Source: Rostrohypoxylon terebratum
Taxonomy: Eukaryota; Ascomycota; Sordariomycetes; Xylariales; Hypoxylaceae
Reading direction: 5' to 3'
Assembly (NCBI GenBank): GCA_022497145.1
Contig: MU385961.1
Location: forward strand, 1 to 64,000
Length of the DNA stretch: 64,000 bases
Shown here: positions 1 to 12,000 of the stretch, one piece after another
Layout of the letters: every line of letters starts with the position of its first letter
Numbering within the stretch: the stretch's first letter is position 1
Notes under the pieces: model-generated
What the model saw: only the letters and a program-made list of their open reading frames with translations
The model's database searches: none
Told to the model about the DNA's origin: nothing
Position numbers and translations under genes: made by a program

Positions 1-873
1 ACGTTAATCCACTACACTGAGGGTAGTTGGTGGATTATAATCCACCCACTACACTCGAGGCCTTGGTGTAGTTGGTGTAGTTGATCCGAGCCCTGGAGGT
101 ATCCAGAACATATATTAACAACCACAAGGTATGCACACTAGACCGGACTAGACGTCGTGGGGGTCTTGGCTGCCGGTGGTACGGCTATGACAGTCGGGCT
201 GTGATTCCTCGATATGTGTGTCAAGGTAACAACAAGGCTTCAACTCCATCTCGGTAAGTCCATAGAGCTCTACGAATGGTAATGCCACATAGCCTGATAG
301 CCGACTTCGTGACCCCCAATTAGTTAGTACGGGGTTTCATCGGCTGCAATATGGACGTATTAGGTGAGATGCAACTAGGGCACAGCTGCCGCATATAAAT
401 GGTTCCCCGAGAATGCTTCGATGTCACCTACAGAGTACATTTCTACATACTCGACCAATTGGATACAATTCTGTTTTGTACGGCAGCTACAGCGCCACAT
501 CTCTTCCATGCGTTGTGTAACCAACTATAACACATTTGTTCGCTATGCATATACGTAGTGTATAACTGACAGATTCGTTGGATAACAGATAGCCGCAATA
601 ATAAGCCGGCCTATACCGTTACAACAGCCTTACTTCTCACTAGCAATAGTTCTAATGATAAAGCACAAGTGTGACACCGCATCTAATAGTGGAAAGAGAA
701 ACTAACTATTAGACACATGTGGCATAGCGTAAAGGGGGTGGAGGCGTGGATGTTATTCAAGGGGCAACAAGGGTAAAACGATAGATATATACATACCCAG
801 GTACGAAAAGTACTGCCAGCCTAGGTGTTGTTCTCGTTTTTTTCAACAGAAAAAACTTTTTGTTATCACAAAA
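1..873. other. intergenic, palindromic repeat at left edge
   Basis: No coding region is recognisable here. The first 100 bases are rich in inverted copies of a TAATCCACTACAC-like word, including an exact 18-bp palindrome (listed separately). The rest looks like ordinary intergenic DNA and the promoter side of the gene starting at 874. Confidence 0.5.
17..100. repeat. palindrome-rich repeat, possible transposon end
   Basis: Bases 29-46 read GGTGGATTATAATCCACC, which equals its own reverse complement. The symmetry extends outward to GTAGT...ACTAC with one mismatched pair (about 23-52). A TAATCCACTACAC word at 5-17 recurs as TAATCCAC(CC)ACTACAC just after, and GGTGTAGTT is tandemly repeated near 75-92. 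Clustered short inverted and direct copies are typical of ends of non-autonomous DNA elements, but the element body would lie left of the window, so this is inference. Confidence 0.35.
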
Positions 874-2380
874 ATGGAATTCAAAGCGCCTCTGAACGAC
901 ACCGAGATCCAATTCATCCGAAGTCAACCAGCGTTAAAACCTCCCCCTGGTGTGACGCCCAATTTTGTTAACCCACGTAACCATAACAAGCTCGCCATTG
1001 CAGTCATTTCTATATGTGTATCACTGGTAGCCATCTTATTTCTGTTCCGAATCATTACGAGGATATTCTATACTCACAAAACTAGGATTGAAGACTGTTA
1101 GTCCCTCAAACCCCGTGTCCGCAAGCGCACTTTACTGTTAACTAACTTCGGAATGAGACATCGGCTTGATTGCATTAGTATATTTTCCCCTATGCGTATC
1201 GCCATCTGATGCCTGTCCCTTAGCTCTATACTAACTAGACTATCTAGCCATTCTTCATAACGGCTGCGGTGAAGCTCGCTACTATGACCTCTTCGGGCCT
1301 TGGTTTATTTGTGAGGCAGTGGGATATGTTGGTGATTGATTACGAAAGATGGATTTATGTCAGTACATCGAAAAGCCCACTCCCTCGACTAGGCTAAACT
1401 ACTCATTCAAAATAGACCTTCATGACAGCAAGTACGTTGTATTGCGTCGTGCTCGGATTGGTCAAAATAGCTATAATCTTAGAATGGATTCACTTATTCG
1501 TTCCAAGAGCCACTCGTAATAAATTCTACTGGATCTGTTACGCCATGATGGGGACTAGTAGCTGTCTATATATTTCGACGATATTCGCCTTACAATTCTC
1601 ATGCAACCCGCGAGAAAGAACCTGGCGTCCATATATCTCTGGAAAGTGTATCAATATCCAAAACACGACCATCCTCATCAACACGCTTCACTTAGTTTTC
1701 AATATCGCCTTGCTGTTAACCCCCTATAGGGTTATTTGGAAACTAGGACAACCATTTCGGCAAAAGATCCTTATCTACGCGGTTTTCTCGGTGGGCATTA
1801 TGTGTGTTACTACTCACTCAATGGTTACATCTTTTGGGAAGCTGACAGTCCTACCTATTTCAGAAATTGCATATGCGCTGCAGGCCGCCTTGTTTGTTCG
1901 ATCAGCCAGTTATATACTATTGAACCTACTTACAACTACTCTGGATACTTGATATGGGGTTTAGCCGAGTGTTCAACAGCATGGTTGATATTCTGCGTTC
2001 CGGCAATCCCAGCATTTCGAAATAAATTCCAGCTTCCAGATATTGGCGTCCGGTTCCAACAAAAAGTTAGCACGCTGTTTCCGCTAGGGCCCTTTACGAG
2101 TAGTGCTCAACGTCTTTCAAGGCCTCAAGCAAGTTATAGAAGCACGGACCCCGCCATTACCCCCTGGATGGATGACGATAGCGTGGTAAACATCGCGGAC
2201 TTGGAGCCTGCCAGAACTCGGGACGGCGGGGTGAATAGATTTACAGAGGATGAGCTCGCATATGGAGGGATACTGAGGACTACCGAAATTTCCATCGTCT
2301 GCGAAAACACGCTTGAAGCGTCAAACCCTATTCACCAAAGCCATCCCCAACCCTGGTTAAACTGCGATTCTTCCGATTAG
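874..2380 (+). CDS. rhodopsin-domain 7-TM integral membrane protein, possible frame break
   Basis: Fungal rhodopsin-domain (PTH11-related, PF20684-type) plasma-membrane protein; the ligand is unknown. The N-terminus has the family pattern PPPGVTPNFVNP followed by TM1 and the R-I-E-D motif. Later exons give GLGLFVRQWD, a TM segment ending LEWIHLFVPR, a Cys-containing loop (FSCNPRERTW) and the family motif W-G-L-A-E-C before the last TM and a polar tail. Exons by eye are 874-1096, about 1248-1358, 1416-1803 and 1884-2380. The last three join in frame. Exon 1 ends in phase 1 at GTTAGT, while the AG acceptors I checked that give the conserved QWD frame all need phase 0. The reading also appears split between YLAIL in one frame and FITAAVKLATM in another around 1239-1285. 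It may be a pseudogene, carry a sequencing error, or hold a missed mini-intron. Family call is firm, integrity is not. Confidence 0.72.
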
Positions 2381-2783
2381 GTAAAGATATAGGCCGTCGA
2401 AAGTCCAAGCTTGGTCAAGGTGAAAAATAATACCTCAGCGTCTTTCCTATGTCGCTTTAGGGGATTCTGGAAAATAATTTTAGATATTACTCCCACTTAG
2501 AATTTATTCTCTACCCATCGCCGTGTTGTCCCTAAGACAGCCAATGATCCCTGACCCTGACTACATAGGTGATGGACCAGGGGCTTACCAATACTACCCC
2601 GAGGCTCAACGAGCAGAACCCCTGCACAGCGGCCCATCGACCTCCGGATTGCCCAAAGAGGAAATACCCGAATTGGAGAAATAGCATCACGACACAATAA
2701 ATAAATCTACCTAGCCGCGAAATCTCGACTATACATACTTACCTGGTATTGCAATTGACCTACGAATTGGGTCTATAACCAAG
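2381..2783. other. intergenic, mannanase promoter side
   Basis: 403 bases between two same-strand genes. I see no coding, RNA or repeat signal. It should hold the terminator of the upstream gene and the promoter of the GH5 gene. Confidence 0.5.
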
Positions 2784-4157
2784 ATGGTTGTCAAGTTATC
2801 TCATCTTGTGTCGCTAGGTCTGCTTGCGAGCAAAGTCCAAACGAGCCCCGTACACAGAATCAAGAGCAAACCAGTCCCCGAGGGCTTCGTGACCGTTCGG
2901 GATGGAAAATTCCAATTAGATGGGAAAGACTTCCACTTTGCTGGAAGCAACGCGTACTATTTCCCCTTCGACAGCGTAAATAAGATCTGACATCCACCCC
3001 CCTCTCTAAGGCATTAGAAAACGCTAATTAGAACACAGAATGCGACTGATGTCGAACTTGGTCTCGCAGCCGCCAAGGATGCCGGGTTGAAAGTATTCCG
3101 CACCTGGGGCTTCAACGACAAGAACGTGACGTACGACCCGCAAGGCCTACCGCAATACGGCGGTGAGGGCGCAGGCGCAACCGACGCCGTCTTCCAATGG
3201 TGGGCGAACGGCACATCCACGATCAACATCACGGCCTTCGACAAGGTAGTCGACGCCGCGACCAAAGCCGACATCAAGCTCATCGTCACCTTGACCAACA
3301 ACTGGGCCGACTACGGGGGCATGGACGTCTTCACCGTCAACCTGGGCGGGAAGTACCACGACGACGCAAGCCCCCCTTTTCTCCTTTCCTCTCCCCTCTT
3401 CGCTACCCATCCTCTCCCAAATCGAGACTCTAACACCAGACCGTAGTTCTACCGCCTCCCCGCGATTAAAGACGCATACAAGCGCTACATCAAAACCATA
3501 ATAACCCGCTACTCCGCCTCCCCCACAATCTTCGCCTGGGAACTCGCCAACGAGCCTCGCTGCGGCGGCGACGCCCTACGCAACCTGCCCACATCACCGT
3601 CCTGCACCCCCGCCACGCTAACCTCCTGGATCGCCGAGATGAGCGCCTACATCAAAAGCATAGACGCCTCGCACCTCGTAACCTGGGGCGGCGAAGGCGG
3701 CTTCAACGACCCCACCTCAAACGACTCCTTCTACAACGGCAGCGATGGCGGGGACTTCGACGCGACCCTAGCCCTGCCACACATCGACTTCGGCGTCTTC
3801 CACACGTACCCCGATTGGTGGGACCGCACCGTCGCATGGACCGAACGCTGGATCCGCGACCACGCTGCGGCGGCGCGCTTAGCGCGCAAGCCCGTCGTGC
3901 ACGAGGAGTACGGGTGGATGACGGCGGAGGCGCGGGCGCAGAACGGCATCGCGGCGTCGGACCTGACGCGTGTCGAAGTCGAGGGTCTTTGGCAGAACAT
4001 CACGCGCGAGGAGCGCGTGTCGGATATGTACTGGCAGTACGGGTATTCGGGGTATTCGTATGGCCGGAACCATAACGATGGATTTACGATCTATCTGGAT
4101 GATGAGGAGGCGCAGACGTTGGTGTATGAGCACGCGAGGGAGGTGAATCGTCTGTAG
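2784..4157 (+). CDS. secreted GH5 endo-beta-1,4-mannanase
   Basis: Mannan endo-1,4-beta-mannosidase of glycoside hydrolase family 5 (subfamily 7-like), hydrolysing beta-mannan backbones outside the cell. A signal peptide (about residues 1-20) precedes the core motifs FAGSNAYYFPF, VFRTWGFND and LTNNWADYGGMD. The acid/base glutamate lies in WELANEPRC (about E209) and the nucleophile in VVHEEYGW (about E326/E327). The mature domain runs to the end with no carbohydrate-binding module. Exons 2784-2975, 3039-3365 and 3447-4157 close in frame at 409 aa, the usual length. Intron 1 is GTAAAT...CAG. Intron 2 starts GCAAGC and ends TAG, a GC-AG intron. Exon 3 is clearly GC-rich. It converges on the SDR gene downstream. 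Confidence 0.9.
3366..3446 (+). other. GC-AG intron in the mannanase gene
   Basis: The family sequence requires the join KYHDD to FYRLPAI. The only border satisfying this has donor GCAAGC (3366) directly after GAC and acceptor GTAG (ending 3446). Both exons are in phase 0. No GT donor nearby preserves the reading. Confidence 0.75.
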
Positions 4158-4615
4158 ATCTAAAAGGGATTATATGATGTCGGGGCATGGGGAGGATTGG
4201 ATAGATGGATATCATAAATCCATCCTTAGGTTTCCCAAGGCATCTAGCCAAGAACAATGACCATCAAATTTATAACTGAGTACTTGGTTATATCGATGCC
4301 TCAGATATCAGCTGAAATGGGGTTGCCTGGTGTGGGGGCATCGTCAGGTGGCCATAGCTGCCAGTCTTCAGGCACACCTGACTGTGTTCAGCTTTATAGA
4401 GATGAACAACATACTGTCTAGCATAGCGTAGATGACGTAGGCTCCAAGGCGGAAGCTTACCTACAGTTTCCTGTTTTTTTACACGCAGTTTCGATTCACA
4501 CATAATCTATCCTTTCTTCATTCCTCATCTTTCCTCTCTGTTCCTAGCAAAACCTGCAGATGACGAAAGTGTAGGTATTTCTCAATCTCCTTCGAAGACT
4601 CACGTTCTTCTAACA
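4158..4615. other. intergenic between convergent genes
   Basis: 458 bases between the 3' ends of the GH5 gene (+) and the SDR gene (-). No coding or structured element was recognised; it should contain both 3' UTRs. Confidence 0.5.
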
Positions 4616-6130
4616 TCACATGTTTCCAGGAACAGCCAACGTAAACCCGCCATCGACAATCGTAACCGTACCCCACATGAACTCGTTCGTCGCAAGCATC
4701 AGCACGACCTAAGAAATAAATCCGTCAATATATTATCATTAATGGTAGTCGTCCACGCAATCCCAGGGGTCAGGCTATGTCACACAGTAGAAATAGGGGT
4801 AACGAGCAAGAAAATCTTGTACGTACACTAGCAAGTTCCTGGGGCGTCCCCATGCGATTCAGTATCCTGCCCCCCATACTCTGCAAGAACTTCCCAAAAT
4901 CCTCGTTCGACGCCGTGCTCTCGTTCTCGGCGTTCGACTCGCCCGTCGTCATCTCGGATGGGAAGTATCCTGTCACACTTGCATCAGTCATTCTCTCCAT
5001 GGCCAGGAAAGGGGACATGAGACACCTACCCAACGCTAGCCCGTTGACGCGCACATTCACTTCCTTGTGACTTAGTTCGAATGCCAGCTGGCGCGTGAGG
5101 TGTATGAGCGCGGCTTTAGTCATCTATCCGCTGTAAGCCGTATTCATCCTGATGCGCAACTTTGATGACTTACATTATAAGAAAACTGGCGGTTTTGCGA
5201 CCTAGAGGATCGTCGCCATTACCCAGTTAGCAAGTCTCCAACCTCCATGTTGCAGTTACCACGGCATATCGAGATACTAACATCCGCAAGTACCCAGCCA
5301 TCGAGCAATTGTTAATCACGCTCCCGACCTTTCGCGTCGGACCCGATGCCGCCTTAGCGAGGAGTGGGAGGAACGCCGCCGTGACGAAGTACTGCGAAGT
5401 AACATTGACGTCGAATGCTGTCATCCAGTCAGCACGAGGGCGCGATCAGGAGACACAATAGGGTAGTCTGACATTTCTGCCAATTACCCTCTCTATCCTC
5501 CGCGAACATAGCCTCGCCTAGTGCCTCCGGCCCGTCTTGGGGCGTCGCGGCTGGTCGCCCGCCCCATATCCCGGCGTTGTTGACGAGACTGGTAAATGGG
5601 TTGTGAGAAGATATGAAGGTACGACTTTGTGATAGTTGCGATGTGAGTAGGGTAGTGTGATTGGAACTCACATATTCACGAACTGCTCATTCTCCGAGAT
5701 CGAGGCAACGGCGGCTTTGATGCTGTCCTTCGACGTGATATCCATAGCCAGCGGGATCATGCTTCCGCCGCTCTCTCCGAGCTTCTCCGGTGAGCCATGG
5801 ATACGCGCGCTTGTCTCGAGGACATCGACGCGGCGCCCGGTGATGTAGACCTTAGACCCGTTGGCCGCGAGTGTTTGGGCGATCACTAAGAATCTCCGCG
5901 TAAGCTGCCTCAGACATTTTGTGGAAAAAAAGGGGGTGTCTCGAATTCAATGAGAGGTACGATGAGCGGGGCTTACTCAATCCCGTGCCTGTTCCCCCGC
6001 CGGTGACTATGCAGCATAAATTAGCAAAAGAGGGGAAAATCAGAAAAAAGGGGGTAGGAGCCTAACCGACGGCGACATAGCCCTTGAGCGAAAACAAGGC
6101 AGCTGCGGAAAGGGGGTGAAGTGAAGTCAT
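4616..6130 (-). CDS. short-chain dehydrogenase/reductase, nine exons
   Basis: Classical SDR, an NAD(P)(H)-dependent oxidoreductase; substrate unknown. The spliced protein has the nucleotide-binding TGGGTGTGL loop near residue 25, LVNNAGIWGG, the catalytic serine in INNCSMAGY and the catalytic Y-x-x-x-K as YNMTK. It ends with GRILNRMGTPQELAS...ATNEFMWGTVTIVDGG, typical of a full-length SDR. Exons by eye, descending: 6130-6067, 6006-5977, 5885-5672, 5588-5488, 5417-5282, 5201-5174, 5123-5030, 4969-4827, 4708-4616. They sum to 903 nt (300 aa) with all phases agreeing. Two exons are tiny (30 and 28 nt), and an intron falls inside the YxxxK motif. There is no clear signal peptide, so it is probably cytosolic. 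The end lies at a TGA (4616-4618). Confidence 0.85.
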
Positions 6131-7043
6131 TTTGGAACAGATAATTCTAGCTGTATTCTAAGTAGGCGGGTCAAAGGTATCGGAGACGAGCAATTTGAAG
6201 ATAGGAAATAGTGCGGGAGGAAGGAAAGGAGAAAATAAGAGAGGAGAGGAGAGAAAAGGGGCAGGTCGGGTAGAACAGGTGGACGATTCGGACCTTATAC
6301 CTTATTTATATCCGCTAAACTCACCTAGCCCTAATGATGACTAACCATAAATCAATATCCAAAGCTGGTATCTTTATGAACAGTATTTATAAGCGAGAAG
6401 ACGATCTAGAGACGCAGTTCACTGCAACATGCTGGGAGACCAGAGTCTGGCTTCAGGGGTCCCTCCGACCTTCGATCCCCGACCCCCAGCGTAGGCTGCG
6501 TAGCACAGGACCCGGTATTAAAGTGGTGTACCCACTATGCGTATTGGACCAATCAACTTAAGCTTACGCGACCAAGCAGCTACTAGGTAAACACTAGTAT
6601 TTACCAGGTGGGCACGCAGGCACGCATTTAGTTGCTATGAGTACTATCACAAATCACTTCCACCTTTTTTTTTTCTTTGGAAAGGTCAACATGAAATCAA
6701 CAATCATATAATTGAAGCACCATGTTTACTATTGGCATATTACAAAGTGCACACTTCCTCCCAAATCAAATCTAACCCTTCCAGGTCACCAATCAATTGT
6801 ACGCCGAATCCCACGGTTTCACAATCCCACAACTCCTTACATGCGCCAGAACAATGATGATGATGGTATCGACATGAATAGGAGCTGGTCCATCGAGCCA
6901 GTGTTTGAGACCCTCTAACCCCACGCCTGCCGCTGGCGATCAAAGATAAGTTGCCCAACGCCCATGCTGTGTGTGTGTGTGTAAGTGCATATATTACAAA
7001 CGTGGAGTCTTCATTGCTGACTGTTCCTCCACTGAGCATAGCC
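6131..7043. other. intergenic with short GT run
   Basis: About 0.9 kb between the start of the SDR gene and the end of the HPC2-like gene. It has a purine-rich GAGAGGA stretch at 6220-6260 (on the SDR promoter side), a pyrimidine T-run near 6665 and a (TG)n microsatellite near 6969-6981. Small open frames here show no protein-like composition. Confidence 0.5.
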
Positions 7044-9038
7044 CTACAAGCCCGCAAATTGGGGGCTTCCTGGGTGCAAAACGTTATAGGCGCCACCGGT
7101 TGCTGATTTCAATAGGGTAGCTTCGCGTTCGGCTTTCTCGCGGTCCATCTGTGCCTTGTCTGCCTTCGTCATTCGGGGTTTTCGCACCACTCCTCCGCGA
7201 GAACCTGGACCGCCACCACGACCTCGTCCTGTGCCGGTAGTAGCGCCACGGGTACCGCCACGACCACCGCGCGAACCTCGTCCTCTCTTAGGAAGATTGT
7301 CGCCGCTATGCTGGATTAGTATACTCTCAATTATCACGGGTGTCTGGTGTACATACCGTCCAGCTTCCGGCTTCTCAACCTCCGGTACTAGGGGTCCGGA
7401 GTAGACGAAGAAGCCATCCCTACTAGCCGCCGCCTGCTCTTCCCAAAGCAATTCAGAGTCGTCGACGAAGTCGTCGTCTTTGTCGTATTCATCTTCCTTG
7501 AAGTGTCTCTTCTTCTTCGCCGGCTTACCGTCGGCCGCCTTATCCGGTCCACTGGTACCACCCATCTCTACATTGGAATCGTCGTTATCGGATTCATCCA
7601 CGGACATCTCGTCTCCTTCACGGCTGGAGTCATTTTGAGCTAACGCTGCGGACGCTGCTGCGATGCGGGCCTTGCGTGCCTTGTGCTCCGCTTGTCGCGG
7701 GTGGAGGGCATCCCAACCGTACTGATCTTCAGCCATACGCATGAAATTTATATACTTGTTCGTCTCTCCATTGAGCGGAATGTCGAGGATGATAGACGGC
7801 GCGGCTGTCTCAGATCCCGGCTCTGCCTTACCAAAGTCGAGGATAGACCGCTCTGACCCAGCAGGAAGAGGGGCCAAAGAGTCCTTCGTCGCATTGATGC
7901 GAGGAGATGATGCCCTGCTATGGTTCTTAGAAGATGGCTTCTTGGAACCGGCGCCACCAATGGTAGTAATGGACGTGGGTCGAATTTCGATCTTAGACAT
8001 AGCTGTGGGGGCAAGAGGTGGCACTTGCTTCTTTGCCTCCTTCGCTTCCTTAGCCTCAATTGTGGGCGGTTTTGGCGCCGGGGGTGGAATAAATTCCTTT
8101 CGGAAGGGATTGGGCGATTCCGGCATCGGTCCGGACTCCTTGTGAACACCGGACGGAGCTTGAGAATGCGCAGTCGCATTCTGCGTAAAAGAGGTGTGCG
8201 ATGGAACCGGCGAAATAATGTTAGGCACAGGCGGGTCAACAAGACTTGCGATAGACGGAGATGCGCTTGCGCGGTTGACGATTCCGGTGTTGTTAGAAGG
8301 TCCGCGGGGAGATCCCATCGGATTAGAATAACTCATCGTTCCTCGGATCGGATCATAATTTGACGAGCGGATAGGGTCGTAATTCTGTCCACTGGTTCGC
8401 GAAGTCATGCTTGGTCGCGCAGGTTGCTGCTGCGCTTGCTGGGATTGCTGTCGGGAATACTGCTGAGGTGGCTCAGGTTCCGCGTTCAAGATGTTGGACA
8501 TGGAGGTAAGTATGTTTTCACGTTTCACTTCCCTCTGAGGAGCTGGCTCTAATCGGTTTTGGTTTTGGCCGGTGACCATCTCTGTGATTTTAGGCTGTCG
8601 TGTACTAGCAGCAGTTGCAGCACTTGTACCTCCTGCGACGCTAGTAGCTCGCGACCGTGATTCACTTGCCTCGCCGTCGTGAGATGTGACCTTACGCCTC
8701 CTCGACGTGGTCGGGGCACTGGTCTCTTTCTCCTTCTGTTTCCGGACCCGCTTAATCTTCTCTCCATCCTCAGTGTTGGTGCTGCTTCGCTTGTTGGTTC
8801 TTGCTCCTGGTTTCGGGCCGGGCTTCCTTCTCGGTAAACCGTCCTTGGTCAACATGGGCTGACCGGATACATCATATCGAATAGTGGTAGGGTCGACGAC
8901 GATCTCGTCCATTTCACCTCCGTTCTTTGTTCTACTATATCCTGATGGCGACGCAGGTGCTGATAACATAGAAGGAGGGTCTGACAACTCAGGCGATGAG
9001 CTGTCTCGCCCTTGGGCGTTGCTAGAGCCCGCAGCCAT
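7044..9038 (-). CDS. HPC2/ubinuclein-like subunit of the HIR histone chaperone complex
   Basis: Single-exon 664-aa protein. Around residues 500-560 it has the HPC2-related domain (HRD/HUN, PF08729): RHFKEDEYDKDDDFVDDSE followed by a DGFFVYSGPL segment, the signature of yeast Hpc2 and metazoan ubinuclein. In those proteins the domain contacts Hir/HIRA in replication-independent H3-H4 deposition, so a nuclear chromatin role is expected. The rest is low complexity: an N-terminal S/P-rich part, an AT-hook-like RRKPGPKPG, a basic stretch KIKRVRKQKEKE, a Q-rich patch and a C-terminal RGRGSRGGRGG-type repeat before a basic helix. The start at 9038 is the first ATG of the open frame, and the 5' side has CTGATC repeats (about 9073-9100). 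Assignment rests on the HRD core only; the flanks are not diagnostic. Confidence 0.8.
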   Translation of the reverse strand: MAAGSSNAQGRDSSSPELSDPPSMLSAPASPSGYSRTKNGGEMDEIVVDPTTIRYDVSGQPMLTKDGLPRRKPGPKPGARTNKRSSTNTEDGEKIKRVRKQKEKETSAPTTSRRRKVTSHDGEASESRSRATSVAGGTSAATAASTRQPKITEMVTGQNQNRLEPAPQREVKRENILTSMSNILNAEPEPPQQYSRQQSQQAQQQPARPSMTSRTSGQNYDPIRSSNYDPIRGTMSYSNPMGSPRGPSNNTGIVNRASASPSIASLVDPPVPNIISPVPSHTSFTQNATAHSQAPSGVHKESGPMPESPNPFRKEFIPPPAPKPPTIEAKEAKEAKKQVPPLAPTAMSKIEIRPTSITTIGGAGSKKPSSKNHSRASSPRINATKDSLAPLPAGSERSILDFGKAEPGSETAAPSIILDIPLNGETNKYINFMRMAEDQYGWDALHPRQAEHKARKARIAAASAALAQNDSSREGDEMSVDESDNDDSNVEMGGTSGPDKAADGKPAKKKRHFKEDEYDKDDDFVDDSELLWEEQAAASRDGFFVYSGPLVPEVEKPEAGRYVHQTPVIIESILIQHSGDNLPKRGRGSRGGRGGTRGATTGTGRGRGGGPGSRGGVVRKPRMTKADKAQMDREKAEREATLLKSATGGAYNVLHPGSPQFAGL

Positions 9039-12000
9039 TGCGACGGTCTGCTGATATAATCCCGTTCCTCAACGCTGATCCTGATCCTGATTCTGATCCT
9101 GGAAGTTAGGCAAAGTGAGACAAAGAGACAATTTGACTAGACTAAACCAAGCTAGACTATAAATAGCCTGGCAATTGTCTTGCTGCTGTCTTTGTTGTAT
9201 TATGAAGGTAATGTTGTGGGATGGGAGTTGTGGGTTGTTGTGGGTTGTGTATGATGTGATGTAATATCAGAGGTATCAAATTTGGTAGTAATTAACAAAT
9301 TGCTTGGTGAGTTTTTTTTAGTGAGTGGAAGTCTCCAAACAAATCAGACCAGAAAAGTGTTTCAGAGTCGGTATTTATCTGAGCGATTGAGAGAAAAATA
9401 AACTTCTGTCGCAACTGTCGTATTAAGTTCCCACTGCACCTCTCTGTACTGTGTAAGAGAAGTATAAGTAAATTCTCTTTTTTATAAAGTTCGGAGTTAG
9501 AATTGGCCAATCCAGTAATTATTTTGTACACATACGTATCTTATGTGCCTTTTCTTACTGGCTGCCGACAATTGTCATGAAGCTAACTCCCTTGAGCGCT
9601 ACGTGATTGAGTAGGCGCGAGTGGGTGCACGTGGACTCAGCTCCAGCAAGGAATAGGCAAGGAGTAATAGGCAGGTACGCGAGAGTTGACTGATTGACTA
9701 ATTCACCTAAAAGGGGCGAGTAGTGAAAGTCCTCAAGTTGGCTCTAGTGGGCTCTAGTGGATCTTTGATGTACAGGAGTACACGCTATTGGGTAACGTGA
9801 CCTCGAAATCGTGTGGTCGGTGCGGCGTTGGAGAGATGCGAGAGAGATGGAGTCCGGGTTTTGGCTCTGAATAACTTCACCAAGATCGCGCAGATGGTTT
9901 CGCAATGCGGACCGTACCAAACTCAACCGAAGAGAAAAAAAGGTAATTATAGTGGTATAAACACCTCAAGAATAATAGAATTACGTGCACTTGACTTTTC
10001 TGCGCAAGATGAGGTAAAAAAGAAAATGGAAAGTTGCGAAGAAGTGATGGAATTAGATGGATTTATTGTGATAAACTCATCTTTGTTGTGAAGAAAAAAG
10101 TGGTAGAAAAGAGGAAGAAATTGGAAAAGTTGCAAAGATTGCGGGAGGGAGATGGGGATGGGGGAATTGAGGGAACAAGAATAAGAACAAGAACGGGAAC
10201 GGGGATGGCTACTATTTCTCAATTTTGGTTTGGGATTGGGATTGGGAAATGGTAATTATTCTCCAACAAGGCGAGAAAAATCGGGGCCATTCAACTAGCT
10301 AGAAATAAAAGTTGAGTGGGAAATTTTATTATTAAAAAAAAAGTCGAATTACAAGATCGGAGCTAGGTAAGGCCTGGGGGTGTCATTGGAACAAACTAGG
10401 AATTCAAGGGGAATTGGGAATTGTCACAGTACAACCGTTAAGGATTTCCAAGTTGGGGGTGATTGGGAATTTGGGAGGGGACAACGGGGACAGGTGATGA
10501 CTGGATGGGGGGGGGGGGGGGGGGTGTATGGAAAAGGGAAGAGAGATAATAATGATTAATATTTAGGCGCATAGGCACATGTATTAGATCGCGCAAGAGA
10601 AACGAGTAGAAAAAAAATAAAATCAAAAGTCATCCGACTAGGGTGTGGACTGGGTGGACTGGTTCTGGGATGACCGCGACGGGGGTTAGGGGAACATTGG
10701 AACACCATTGGAACTTGAGTTTGTGACTGACTTTAGACTCTTTGGACCGTTGGCCTGAGCTTTTTTTTCGGGGATTATGACGATGGAGCCTAATAATTAT
10801 ACCAAAGGGGAAATATCTAAGGCTACTAAAGGGAAAAGGGAACTAAAGCTAGAACATCAAGGAACCACCAAAACCGAGAAGGGTAAGTTAAACCTGGATA
10901 ACTAAGCCGGAGGGTGGGCGTATGACACTGACTGAACCTTGGGAAACTTTGGACACTTCGGAGAATGATGAGGTGGCCCTAAGCTTTTTTGCCTTAGGCT
11001 TCTGAATTTCCTGGCTTCTAAGCTATTAGCTTCTGTCTTGTAGCTTCTGAAGATGGAAAGTCGGGGGGTTCGTGATAGGCAAGTAATTGTGCGTGTACGA
11101 AAAGAAACGGGGAACGTGAAAGGCCCGTGAAAGACCCGCCAGGGGTTCTGTAATACCCAAATACTCAGTCTCAAGTACATGGATATGTACAATACTAGTA
11201 CACTATACTATACTAGTACACAGATGCACCTGGAACTTTGCTTATAAAAGGGGTAATCGTGGATGACCGGATGAAAAGATACGAAGGATCGGGTCGCATA
11301 GCCTTCAACTTGGAAGTTACACACTAACAAAGTAACCTAGAGTCTAGGCAACTAGGTAGTGTAGGTCGCGACTAGCAGTAGAAACTAAGGAAGCTTTCGC
11401 CAGTTGGACTGCTTTATTGACCGCTCAGCGGGACGTGACCAACTAAAAATTACAGGTGTGGTTGGTCCCTGCCAACCCCAGGTGAGGTACTTTCAGGTTA
11501 CAAGACGATAACTTAAACATTTTAATGTTACCAAGTCAATATGTCATCTGCTACTTGACACCGAGTTGAACACTGTGTTGTATACTAAAAATGTCATTTG
11601 AATTCTAATTGTAATTCTAATTGAATTCTAATTGAATTGTGAGCTTACTTACCTGATCAGGCAATTGCCGAGTTCCCTTGGGCTGAAAAAAAACTCTTTC
11701 GCGTCGCTCCGTCACCGAAAGGAATCTCTAGGTATTAGTTGTCATCTAATCGCTAAGATCTCGAAAAAGTCCCTATCGCCCGCATGGCCCTGGAAATCAT
11801 GATTAATATGTCTTAGTTAAGGTAGCTGTAAGAATGGATGTGTACATATGTAACATCTAAGCATGCGGTCAGGTACAGCTGCAGATGTACTTTCCTTGAA
11901 TAGGTAGCGCCGGGTTGGATGAGCCGAGCAGTCGGCAAACTTAAAAAGGCAGTGAGAGTGGGGAACTGTTCAATTTCATGCAGCTTGAGCCTCCCTCTCC

